64,000 nucleotides of DNA from Keguizhuia sedimenti (GTDB taxonomy: Bacteria > Pseudomonadota > Gammaproteobacteria > Burkholderiales > Burkholderiaceae_D): the NCBI GenBank assembly GCA_030715135.1, contig JAUYVH010000001.1, forward strand, positions 310,001-374,000, written 5' to 3'. Shown one piece after another: positions 18,378 through 25,764 of the stretch (within the stretch, counting starts at the first letter, position 1; every line of letters begins with the position of its first letter). Made by a program: the position numbers and the translations under genes. The notes beneath the pieces are model-generated. The model saw only the letters and a program-made list of their open reading frames with translations. It did no database searches and was not told where the DNA came from.

Positions 18378-19243
18378 AATTACTGCTCGGATTAATGTGG
18401 CTCTTGCACTGGCTGCCTTTGCCGGTTCTCGGCCGACTGGGCGTAGCGGTGGGCACGGTCCTTTTTTATGTACTACGCATGCGGCGCGAAATCACATTGA
18501 CCAATCTGCGCATCTGCCTGCCGGAGCGCAGCGAAGGCGAGCGCCGCCGCATCGCCCGGCAGCATTTTCAGTCGTATGCGCGCAGCGTACTCGAACGCTC
18601 GGTTCTGTGGTGGGGCTCGGAATCGCGTCTGCGGCGGCTGATTCATGTCGAACCGGCCATTCCGCATAAGGAAGTCTCATCCGGCCCGGTCATTTTCCTG
18701 TGTCCGCATTTCGTCAATCTCGATGTCGCGGGCGTCGCGCTGGCACTGGAAATGTCGGGCTGCTCGATTTACATGCGGCAGCGCAACCCCGTCTTCGACG
18801 AGGCACTGCGCAAGGGGCGCGACCGCTTTCACCCGCAAAAGCTGCTCGCACGCCAGGAGGGCGTCAAGCCCATCATTCGCGCCATGCGCGAAGGCCTGCC
18901 CTTTTTCATGCTGCCGGACATGGATTTCGGCCCCAAGGATACGGAGTTCGTGCCGTTTTTCGGCATGCCAGCCGCAACCCTTACCGCACCAGCGCGTATC
19001 GCCGCCGCAACCCGAGCCCAAGTCATCCCTGTCATCGCCACCTATCTGCCGAACTATCGCGGATGGAAAGTGCGCTTTTATCCTGCCTTGGAAGATTTTC
19101 CGGGGACAGACATGCTGGAAGCCACCCGCCGCATGAATGCCTTCATCGAGGAACGCATTCTCGAAGCAACGCCCGAATACTTCTGGACGCACAAGCGTTT
19201 CAAGACCCGACCGCCGGGAATGCCGTCTCTTTACAAACAATAA
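18374..19243 (+). CDS. Lysophospholipid/lipid A acyltransferase (LpxL/LpxM family), second copy
   Basis: 289 residues, overlapping the preceding paralogue by 4 nt. It has an N-terminal membrane segment (LLGLMWLLHWLPLPVLGRLG), the catalytic H-x4-D in LCPHFVNLDVAG, then IYMRQRNPVFDEAL, GLPFFMLPDMDFGPKD and a C-terminal PEYFWTHKRFKTRPPG typical of the family. Two such enzymes in tandem would account for the two secondary acylations of a hexa-acyl lipid A. Which copy acts first cannot be said from sequence. Confidence 0.9.
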   Translation: MKLLLGLMWLLHWLPLPVLGRLGVAVGTVLFYVLRMRREITLTNLRICLPERSEGERRRIARQHFQSYARSVLERSVLWWGSESRLRRLIHVEPAIPHKEVSSGPVIFLCPHFVNLDVAGVALALEMSGCSIYMRQRNPVFDEALRKGRDRFHPQKLLARQEGVKPIIRAMREGLPFFMLPDMDFGPKDTEFVPFFGMPAATLTAPARIAAATRAQVIPVIATYLPNYRGWKVRFYPALEDFPGTDMLEATRRMNAFIEERILEATPEYFWTHKRFKTRPPGMPSLYKQ

Positions 19244-19318
19244 ACAGTTAGCAATATCGGCACGTCAAGCGCCGAGTTCATTGTTCTGCCATCGGTTCGC
19301 GCACACTATAATGACGGC

Positions 19319-20170
19319 ATGAAACTCAAATTCACCAAAATGCATGGCGCCGGCAATGATTTTGTCGTAATCGATGCCATCCATCAGAAAATAGATTTCA
19401 CGCAGGCGCAATGGAAGCAACTGGCGAACCGCCGCTTCGGCGTGGGGGCGGACCAGATACTGGTCGTGGAAAAACCGCAGTCGGCGGGCGTAGATTTCCG
19501 TTACCGGATTTACAACGCCGATGGCGGCGAGGTGGAACAGTGCGGCAATGGCGCGAGAGCCTTTGTCCGGTTTGTCACCGAAAAACACTTGACCGATAAG
19601 CGGGCGATCAAGGTTGAAACCATGTCCGGCGTTATCGAGCCGCGGCTTGAAATCGACGGCGACATCACGGTCGACATGGGCGCCCCGATCCTGGACTGCG
19701 CCAGGGTACCGTTTGATTCAACGGGCCTTGTGGGCAAGAACCAAGGCCGGGACATGCTGTGGCCCTTGGATGTGAACGGCAAGACAATCTGGATTTCTGC
19801 TATTTCAATGGGCAACCCGCACGCGGTGCAAGTCGTTGATGACATTGATTCGGCTCCGGTCGAAATGGACGGCCCCGTTATCGAAAGGCATACGCGTTTT
19901 CCAAAGCGCGTGAATGCAGGTTTCATGCAGATAATCGACCGCAGCTCCATCAGGTTGCGCGTATTTGAACGCGGTGCCGGCGAGACGCTGGCTTGCGGCA
20001 CCGGCGCCTGCGCGGCCGTAGTGGCAGGCATTTTGCGCGGCCTGCTGGATTCTCCGGTAAAAGTCAGCACAAAAGGCGGCGACTTGCGGATCGCATGGCA
20101 GGGCGAGACCTCGTCCGTAGAAATGACGGGACCCGCAGTGACGGTATTTGAAGGCGAAATCGATCTCTAG
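19319..20170 (+). CDS. dapF: Diaminopimelate epimerase
   Basis: Converts LL- to meso-diaminopimelate for lysine and peptidoglycan synthesis, without a cofactor. The 283-residue protein begins [19 protein letters not shown]. It has the first catalytic cysteine in [18 protein letters not shown] and the second in [16 protein letters not shown], with [11 protein letters not shown] between. Length is typical. dapF, DUF484 and xerC in this order is a conserved proteobacterial neighbourhood, although here about 400 bp separates dapF from the next gene. Confidence 0.97.
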   Translation: MKLKFTKMHGAGNDFVVIDAIHQKIDFTQAQWKQLANRRFGVGADQILVVEKPQSAGVDFRYRIYNADGGEVEQCGNGARAFVRFVTEKHLTDKRAIKVETMSGVIEPRLEIDGDITVDMGAPILDCARVPFDSTGLVGKNQGRDMLWPLDVNGKTIWISAISMGNPHAVQVVDDIDSAPVEMDGPVIERHTRFPKRVNAGFMQIIDRSSIRLRVFERGAGETLACGTGACAAVVAGILRGLLDSPVKVSTKGGDLRIAWQGETSSVEMTGPAVTVFEGEIDL

Positions 20171-20569
20171 AAAGCAGCCTTGCTGCTAAACCACCGGGCT
20201 TATGTCGATTTCCTGCTCTTTTTATCGAAGAGGTAATTGTCGAACGACAGGCTAATAGAAATATTAGAAATTTTTGGCGCTTAACATCACTTTCCGTTGC
20301 GGCGGCATACTCCTTGTGATGAAATGCCGACTTTGGGCGTGTCGATCATTAATTCAAGGGTGCGAAAGTACCGTCTGCGCCCAGGCATGCAGTGCATACG
20401 GTATTTTTCCGGAGGGTTCCATACGGACTGTGCGCTAGCAGCTTACACGGCCAGCAAAGGGAACCACCCTTTGCGTCGCCACGTGCCTTGCCAGTACCCG
20501 TTTTGGATGAAACGCATCCCCGAATTAATAAACGACACTCTCCACATCATTTAACTTGCGTAAACTTAT
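20171..20569. other. Non-coding gap between dapF and the DUF484 gene
   Basis: Nearly 400 bases with no convincing gene. The only clear structure is a perfect 7-bp hairpin at 20455-20473 (CAAAGGG, loop AACCA, CCCTTTG) without a T run, so not a standard terminator. A frame at 20297-20554 has no ribosome binding site and no recognisable protein pattern. No known RNA family was recognised. Confidence 0.5.
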
Positions 20570-21238
20570 ATGGCACCTCATTTCGACACGGACGCAATTG
20601 CGCAGTATCTGGCAGACAATCCTCACTTTTTCGAGGAGCATGCCGAGCTTTTCTCCCAGATCAAGCTAACCAGCCCGCTGGCCGGCCGCACTGTCTCATT
20701 GCAGGAAAGGCAAATGGAAGTGCTGCGGGAAAAAATAAAAACCCTGGAATTGCAGCTCGCCACGTTCATGCGCATCGGCCACGAAAATGACTCTATCACC
20801 GAAAAGTTCTATCAATGGGCGTGTTCGCTGCTGCTTGCCCGTAACGACGTCGATTTGCCGCATGTTCTGATTGACGGATTGCGGACGATTTTTGGCGTGC
20901 CGCACGCGACGCTGCGCATGTGGGGTGTGGCCGAGGAATATGCGCATACCTGGTTTGCGGCCCCGGTTTCCGTTGATGCGAAAATTTTTTCCAATGGCTT
21001 GCATGCGCCTTTTTGCGGTGCAAACAATGATTTCGAAGCTGCGTCCTGGCTGGAAGATTCAAGCTCGATCAAGTCGATCGCCATGATGCCGCTGCGCACT
21101 CAAAATGCGCCGGAAGCATTCGGCCTGCTGATCCTCGGCTCGCCGGAAGCGGAACGTTTCACTTCCGACATGGCGACGGATTTCCTGACAAAAATCGGCG
21201 AGACCAGCAGCGCAGCCCTGAGCTGCCTGCTCGACTAA
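20570..21238 (+). CDS. DUF484 family protein
   Basis: A 222-residue cytoplasmic protein of the DUF484 family, the conserved companion of xerC in proteobacteria. The N-terminus (FDTDAIAQYLADNPHFFEEH) and SLQERQMEVLREKIKTLE (a short helical segment) are family hallmarks. The remainder has a GAF-like fold pattern ending MATDFLTKIGETSSAALSCLL. Function is not established; GAF similarity suggests ligand sensing. It lies 13 bp from xerC and is probably cotranscribed. Confidence 0.88.
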   Translation: MAPHFDTDAIAQYLADNPHFFEEHAELFSQIKLTSPLAGRTVSLQERQMEVLREKIKTLELQLATFMRIGHENDSITEKFYQWACSLLLARNDVDLPHVLIDGLRTIFGVPHATLRMWGVAEEYAHTWFAAPVSVDAKIFSNGLHAPFCGANNDFEAASWLEDSSSIKSIAMMPLRTQNAPEAFGLLILGSPEAERFTSDMATDFLTKIGETSSAALSCLLD

Positions 21239-21251
21239 GAGATCGTGCGGC

Positions 21252-22235
21252 GTGGATTCCTTACTGCGCGCCTCTAATGATCGTGCATATTTCACGCGCT
21301 ATCTCGAGCATCTCACGACGCAGCGAAAACTCGCGCTGCATACGGTCAAGAGCTATCAACGCGACCTGGACGAACTGGGCGCGTTCGCCGAGGCGCTCGA
21401 CCCCGCCTGTTCGCTGACTTCGATTACACATTTTCACATCAGAAAATTTGCTGCCAATCTGCATGCCAGGGGACAGAATCCGCGGTCGATAGCGCGCAAG
21501 CTTTCTTCCTGGCGCGTTTTTTTCAATTGGCTTGCCGAACAAACGGCGCTTGCCGGCAATCCGGTTGACGGCGTCAAAGCACCCAAACGCGCCAAGCTGC
21601 TGCCGAAGGCGCTCTCCGCCGACGACGCCGTGCAACTGGTTTCGCAACCGCAACCGTTCAAGGACGCCAATTCGACGGCGCAATGCTGCAATCGCGCCAT
21701 GTTTGAATTGCTGTATTCCAGCGGCCTGCGCATCTCGGAGCTGGTTGCGCTCGATGTTCGCTATACACAGGAGATGCAATACATCTCTGCCGGCTGGATC
21801 GACTTCGACGCTGGCGAAGTAACGGTAACCGGCAAGGGAGGGAAGAAGCGCAGCGTACCGGTCGGACAGGCGGCAATGCAAGCGCTTGCAGAATGGATAT
21901 CCATACGCGGCACGCTAGTTAAAGAAGGTTTGCCCGACAGCAGATATGCGCTGTTTCTGACGGAACGCGGCACGCGCATGTCGCCTCGTGTGGTTCAGCT
22001 GCGCCTGAAACAGCATGCTCAGGCGTTGGGCATTCCGGTGGACGTTCATCCGCATGTCTTGCGCCATTCATTTGCCTCGCATGTACTGCAGTCGTCCGGC
22101 GATTTGCGCGCCGTGCAGGAAATGCTGGGCCATGCATCGATCGCCGCAACGCAAATTTATACCTCGCTTGATTTCCAGCGGCTTGCCCAGGTTTACGACG
22201 CCGCCCATCCACGCGCGAAATCCCGCAAGCCTTAG
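21252..22235 (+). CDS. xerC: Tyrosine recombinase XerC
   Basis: Acts with XerD at dif to resolve chromosome dimers at division. The 327-residue protein has the SAM-like N-terminal core-binding domain and the catalytic set: Arg in SSGLRISELVAL, Lys in VTGKGGKKRSVPVG, His-x-x-Arg in HPHVLRHSFASH, His in MLGHASIAATQIY and the nucleophile Tyr in IYTSLDFQRL. Start is GTG. The dapF-DUF484-xerC setting identifies it as the housekeeping recombinase rather than an integron or phage integrase. Confidence 0.95.
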   Translation: MDSLLRASNDRAYFTRYLEHLTTQRKLALHTVKSYQRDLDELGAFAEALDPACSLTSITHFHIRKFAANLHARGQNPRSIARKLSSWRVFFNWLAEQTALAGNPVDGVKAPKRAKLLPKALSADDAVQLVSQPQPFKDANSTAQCCNRAMFELLYSSGLRISELVALDVRYTQEMQYISAGWIDFDAGEVTVTGKGGKKRSVPVGQAAMQALAEWISIRGTLVKEGLPDSRYALFLTERGTRMSPRVVQLRLKQHAQALGIPVDVHPHVLRHSFASHVLQSSGDLRAVQEMLGHASIAATQIYTSLDFQRLAQVYDAAHPRAKSRKP

Positions 22236-22427
22236 CAGACAGTTGCACGGTTGAGCGCACGCACGGAAGGTGTGCCGAGCAGCGCAAGTCCCGACACAGC
22301 TTGCGCTTTGGTCTCGGTGTTTTTTCAACCGGCTGCCAGCTAGCGATTCTGCCCCCGCTGCTGCATATCTTGACCATAACTTATCTCTTATCCTTCGACT
22401 GCAAACGTCGCCCCGCAGATCGGCATC

Positions 22428-22442
22428 TGCAACACTGTTTCA
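22428..22442. promoter_or_regulatory. Candidate zinc-regulator operator in front of the Fur/Zur-type gene
   Basis: TGCAACACTGTTTCA, a 6-3-6 inverted repeat with one mismatch, lies 13 bp before the first possible ATG of the Fur-family gene. The same element in perfect form (TGCAACTCTGTTGCA) lies upstream of the small protein/ZnuD-like pair at 25261. The shared palindrome suggests autoregulation. Binding is inferred. Confidence 0.4.
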
Positions 22443-22454
22443 GAATGCGGCATA

Positions 22455-23072
22455 ATGCATGACGAAGAATGTCTCGAAAGCACGATCATGAAAGTCAAAG
22501 CGCGCCCCGAATCCGCCGCCGTTAAAAACCCGCTTCAGCAGGAACGGACGCAGGCCATGGCAGAATCCTGTTTGCGCAATTCCGATTTGCGCATCACGCA
22601 TGCCAGAACCAGCGTACTGGCCACACTGCTCGGCGCATCGCGCGCCCTGTCGCACCAGGAGATACAGGAAGCGCTGGAAGACATGGATCGGGTCACGCTT
22701 TACCGTGCGCTCGACAGCCTGACCGAAGCCGGCCTGTCGCACAAGATTGCCGGAGATGACCGCGTCTATCGTTACAGCGCCAGCATTGAACACGGCGAAT
22801 CGGCACGCAGCATAGCTTCCTCTGCCCATGGCCAGCATCAGCACAGCCACTTCAAATGCACGCGTTGCTCCAAAGTATTCTGCCTTGATGTCGGCAATGA
22901 CGCGAAATTACTGGAGGGCTCCGTGCTCGCCCCCGGCCTGGATGCATCGATATGGCGCAAGCAGGTGCAAGGCATGCTGCAGCAGACCCTTGGCAAGGGT
23001 TTTCAAAGTCACGAAATTGAACTGACCATCAAAGGTTTCTGCGCAGAGTGCGCATCTCACCCTTCTCTTTAA
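22455..23072 (+). CDS. Fur-family transcriptional regulator, probably Zur
   Basis: A 205-residue cytosolic metal-dependent repressor. The winged-helix region contains RITHARTSVLATLLGASRALSHQEIQ and VTLYRALDSLTEAGLSHKI. The dimerisation half has a His-rich stretch (HGQHQHSHFKC) and two Cys pairs (CTRC and CAEC) for the structural zinc. Linkage to a CobW metallochaperone-type GTPase (7 bp downstream) and a ZnuD-like receptor argues for zinc rather than iron. Alternative in-frame ATGs at 22488 and later are possible. It is longer than E. coli Zur (171), mainly at the N-terminus. Confidence 0.85.
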   Translation: MHDEECLESTIMKVKARPESAAVKNPLQQERTQAMAESCLRNSDLRITHARTSVLATLLGASRALSHQEIQEALEDMDRVTLYRALDSLTEAGLSHKIAGDDRVYRYSASIEHGESARSIASSAHGQHQHSHFKCTRCSKVFCLDVGNDAKLLEGSVLAPGLDASIWRKQVQGMLQQTLGKGFQSHEIELTIKGFCAECASHPSL

Positions 23073-23079
23073 TTTAATC

Positions 23080-24120
23080 ATGGCACTGATACCAACCACC
23101 ATTCTCACCGGCTTTCTCGGGTCTGGAAAAACCACGCTGCTCAAGCGCATTTTGCAGGAACCGCATGGCCACAAGATTGCCGTCATTGAAAACGAGTTCG
23201 GCGAAGAAAGCATTGACAACGACATCCTGATCCAGGACAGCAAGGAGCAGATCGTCGAGATGAACAACGGCTGCATCTGCTGCACGGTCCGGGGCGACCT
23301 GATCATGGCGCTGACCGAGCTGTCGCAAAAACGCAACTCGGGCCTGCTGGATTTCGATCATGTAATCATCGAGACCACCGGCCTGGCCAATCCCGGCCCG
23401 GTTGCGCAAACCTTCTTCATGGATGAAGAAGTCGCGGTGCATTATCTGCTTGATTCCATCATTACTGTCGTCGATGCCAAGCATGGCATGCAGCAGCTCG
23501 ATGCATATGAAGAAGCGCAACGCCAGGTCGGCTTTGCAGACCGCCTGCTGCTGTCGAAAACCGACCTGGTCGACGAACCACAGGCCAATGCATTAAAGGA
23601 GCGTTTAAAACGCATCAATCCGCGCGCATCGGTGCACGCGGCTCACTTTGGTGAAATGCCGATTGCCGAAATTCTCGACATCCGGGGTTTCAACCTGAAT
23701 GAAAAACTGCATATCGATCCGGAATTTCTCGCCGATGAAGAGGCGGAACATGTGCATCACGACTGCAGCGAACATTGCGACCATCACGATCACGACCATA
23801 GCGATCATTCCAGCCAGCATACCGACGGCATCAGCGCTTTCGCGTTCAAAAGCACGCGTCCTTTTGACGTCAACCGCCTGGATGAATTCCTGGGCTACCT
23901 CGTTCAGGTGTACGGTCCGAATATGCTGCGCTATAAAGGTGTACTTTTCATGGATGGCGGCGAGCGCAAGGTTGTATTCCAGGGGGTCCATCAAATGATG
24001 GGGACGGATATTGGCGCGAAATGGGAGAAAAACGAGACAAGAGAAAGCAAAATGGTCTTCATTGGCAAAGATTTACCAAAATCTATTTTTATTAGCGGTT
24101 TGGAACAATGTCTGGTATAA
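23080..24120 (+). CDS. CobW/COG0523 family GTPase with His-rich metal-binding loop
   Basis: A 346-residue G3E-family GTPase thought to deliver or manage zinc. It has Walker A GFLGSGKTTLLKRIL, ENEFGEESID, the family metal motif GCICCTVRG, IETTGLANPGPV and the base-specificity SKTD. Between the GTPase and C-terminal domains sits a segment with about ten histidines in 24 residues (from HVHHDCSEHCDHHD onward), a likely Zn store. The C-terminal CobW_C domain ends with GAKWEKNETRESKMVFIG. It starts 7 bp after the Fur/Zur-type gene, so it is in the same operon. Confidence 0.92.
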   Translation: MALIPTTILTGFLGSGKTTLLKRILQEPHGHKIAVIENEFGEESIDNDILIQDSKEQIVEMNNGCICCTVRGDLIMALTELSQKRNSGLLDFDHVIIETTGLANPGPVAQTFFMDEEVAVHYLLDSIITVVDAKHGMQQLDAYEEAQRQVGFADRLLLSKTDLVDEPQANALKERLKRINPRASVHAAHFGEMPIAEILDIRGFNLNEKLHIDPEFLADEEAEHVHHDCSEHCDHHDHDHSDHSSQHTDGISAFAFKSTRPFDVNRLDEFLGYLVQVYGPNMLRYKGVLFMDGGERKVVFQGVHQMMGTDIGAKWEKNETRESKMVFIGKDLPKSIFISGLEQCLV

Positions 24121-24213
24121 ACTCGTTAATCAAAAAGAGGGGGGCGACTAGCAATAATAACCAACGCGGTGCCCACATGAAGAAAAGCGTTGGGCAATAC
24201 TGGGAGAGATGCA

Positions 24214-25182
24214 ATGAAAACCGTTGTCACATCCGCCAAAAAAAGCGCTGCCGCAAAGAAGCCGGCACTGACAGCAACCGCGAAGAAAGCGGCATCAGCA
24301 ACCGTTAAAGCAGCGCCAAAAAAAGCATCCAGAAGCTCTTCAAAGGCGCCAATAGAGAAACCCGCGTCAGAAACACAGTCTAAACAGACGAAAGCACAGG
24401 CAAAGCCGTCTGTTAACAAATCTGCTTCGAAGTCCGCGAGCAAACCGGCATCCACGGTAAGCAAGGCAGCCGGCAAAGTCACCAAGGAAGTTAAAGCGCC
24501 GGTAACGACCCAGAAGAAGGAAACGAAAAATCCTGTTTCGCCAAAGGCCAAAAGTGCTGGCAAGGAAAGCGCCAAAGCTGTAGTCTCTCGATCCGGCAGC
24601 GCATCTGTTGCTGCGGATAATAAAAATTCCGTCAGTCCACAATCCGGTAAAAATCTGAGCAGCAACAAAGCCGAGAGTGGATTAAAAGGTAAAATTGAAC
24701 AACCCGTAGTTTCGAAAGTAAGTGAAGTGGCAACGAATACAATCAAATCAACTCCGCCTGCAGCAGGCGAACCCGCTCTGTTGACCGAAGAGCAAATCCT
24801 CAAGATGCGCGAAGAGGATTACATGAATCCGGCTCAACTGGCGTTTTTCAAAGCGCGACTGCAGCAGCTTGAAAAAGACCTGCTTAAAAATGCGGATGAG
24901 ACGACCGAGCATCTGCGCGAGACCGTACTGGTGCCCGATCCGGCTGACCGTGCAACGATCGAAGAAGAGCACGCTCTTGAGTTGCGCACGCGCGACCGCG
25001 AGCGCAAGCTGCTGAAGAAAGTCCAGCAGTCGCTCGCCTCTATCGAATCCGGCGATTACGGATGGTGCGAGGAAACCGGCGAGCCGATCGGCATTCCCCG
25101 CCTGCTGGCGCGGCCTACGGCCACCTTGTCTCTGGAAGCACAACAGCGGCGCGAACTGAAGCAAAAACTGTACGGCGATTGA
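24214..25182 (+). CDS. dksA: RNA-polymerase-binding DksA with a long Lys/Ala-rich N-terminal extension and no zinc-finger cysteine set
   Basis: 322 residues against about 140-150 for ordinary DksA. The core begins near residue 189 (LLTEEQILKMREEDYMNPAQ). It has the coiled-coil tip DPADRATIEEE, with the acidic residues that reach the polymerase active site, and the C-terminal GDYGWCEETGEPIGIPRLLARPTATL. Only one of the four zinc-finger cysteines remains, so folding is probably zinc-independent. Residues 1-188 are low-complexity Lys/Ala/Ser repeats resembling histone H1-like tails. GGGAGAG before the ATG at 24214 fixes the start. It follows the CobW gene by 93 bp and is followed by a terminator. 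Confidence 0.93.
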   Translation: MKTVVTSAKKSAAAKKPALTATAKKAASATVKAAPKKASRSSSKAPIEKPASETQSKQTKAQAKPSVNKSASKSASKPASTVSKAAGKVTKEVKAPVTTQKKETKNPVSPKAKSAGKESAKAVVSRSGSASVAADNKNSVSPQSGKNLSSNKAESGLKGKIEQPVVSKVSEVATNTIKSTPPAAGEPALLTEEQILKMREEDYMNPAQLAFFKARLQQLEKDLLKNADETTEHLRETVLVPDPADRATIEEEHALELRTRDRERKLLKKVQQSLASIESGDYGWCEETGEPIGIPRLLARPTATLSLEAQQRRELKQKLYGD

Positions 25183-25221
25183 TCGCAGCCGCCTGCGGTC
25201 AATTACCGTAAGCAAAGGCGT

Positions 25222-25250
25222 GCGGACAAAATGTCCGCGCGCTTGTTTTT
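25222..25250 (+). terminator. Rho-independent terminator after dksA
   Basis: GCGGACA, loop AAA and TGTCCGC form a perfect 7-bp stem, followed after four bases by TTGTTTTT. It lies 40 bp past the dksA stop and just before the candidate operator at 25261, so it separates the dksA transcript from the next unit. Confidence 0.7.
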
Positions 25251-25260
25251 AAGCTTACAA

Positions 25261-25275
25261 TGCAACTCTGTTGCA
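25261..25275. promoter_or_regulatory. Candidate zinc-regulator operator before the HSC-motif protein and ZnuD-like receptor
   Basis: TGCAACTCTGTTGCA is a perfect 6-3-6 palindrome. A TACAAT hexamer at 25256-25261 could be a -10 box directly abutting it, a placement that would let a bound repressor block polymerase. It matches 13 of 15 positions with the site upstream of the Fur/Zur-type gene. Regulation is inferred from that match and the gene context. Confidence 0.45.
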
Positions 25276-25334
25276 CTCAACCCTGGCCTCGCAGCCTTCA
25301 CATACCGAGCGGATTTATAGCACCCATACTGCCG

Positions 25335-25691
25335 ATGACGCGCTGGAACCATCATTCATCAGCAACGCTGGTCGCACTCCTTTTGGCGTGCAGCTTGCTC
25401 ATCGCGCAATGGGCGGGATTGCAGCATCGCGTCGCCCATGCGCAGTTGCAGTCCACGAGCATTGTTACCGCTGAAGTCGACCGATCTGCCGACGATGCGC
25501 CGGATAACCATCTCTTTCACTCTTGTGTCCTGCTCGATGCAAGCGCAATGGGTGCAAGTCTTCCTACCGGAAAATTTGTTCCTCTAGTGCTGAGCAATAC
25601 TTCGCTGCCGATAACAGTTCTTCCTCTCGTCTCCTGGCAAGCGCTCTTTACCAGGCAGTTTTCTTCGCGTGCCCCACCTTCTTTCAGCTGA
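25335..25691 (+). CDS. Small membrane-anchored or exported protein with HSC motif (DUF2946-like)
   Basis: 118 residues from MTRWNHHSSA. One hydrophobic segment (TLVALLLACSLLIAQWAGL) is followed by a short His-containing stretch (QHRVAHAQ), an acidic linker, and DNHLFHSCVLLDASAMGASL. Such His/Cys motifs are seen in small DUF2946-type proteins encoded beside TonB-dependent metal receptors. The C-terminus is FSSRAPPSFS. It is placed between the candidate operator and the ZnuD-like gene, so a periplasmic zinc-handling role is plausible but unproven. The frame is open further upstream; the ATG at 25335 gives the most typical signal sequence. Confidence 0.6.
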   Translation: MTRWNHHSSATLVALLLACSLLIAQWAGLQHRVAHAQLQSTSIVTAEVDRSADDAPDNHLFHSCVLLDASAMGASLPTGKFVPLVLSNTSLPITVLPLVSWQALFTRQFSSRAPPSFS

Positions 25692-25764
25692 TTTGAAGCG
25701 AAATCCTCTGAGCTGACGCCCTTAGGCAACAGCCCTGCTCTCATCTCATCTTAAAGGATGCATC

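Noticed and set aside
21252-22235. xerC as the integrase for the attC-like elements
   Set aside because: The context (dapF-DUF484-xerC) and sequence fit the housekeeping XerC; it lacks the extra patch expected in integron integrases and lies 34 kb away.
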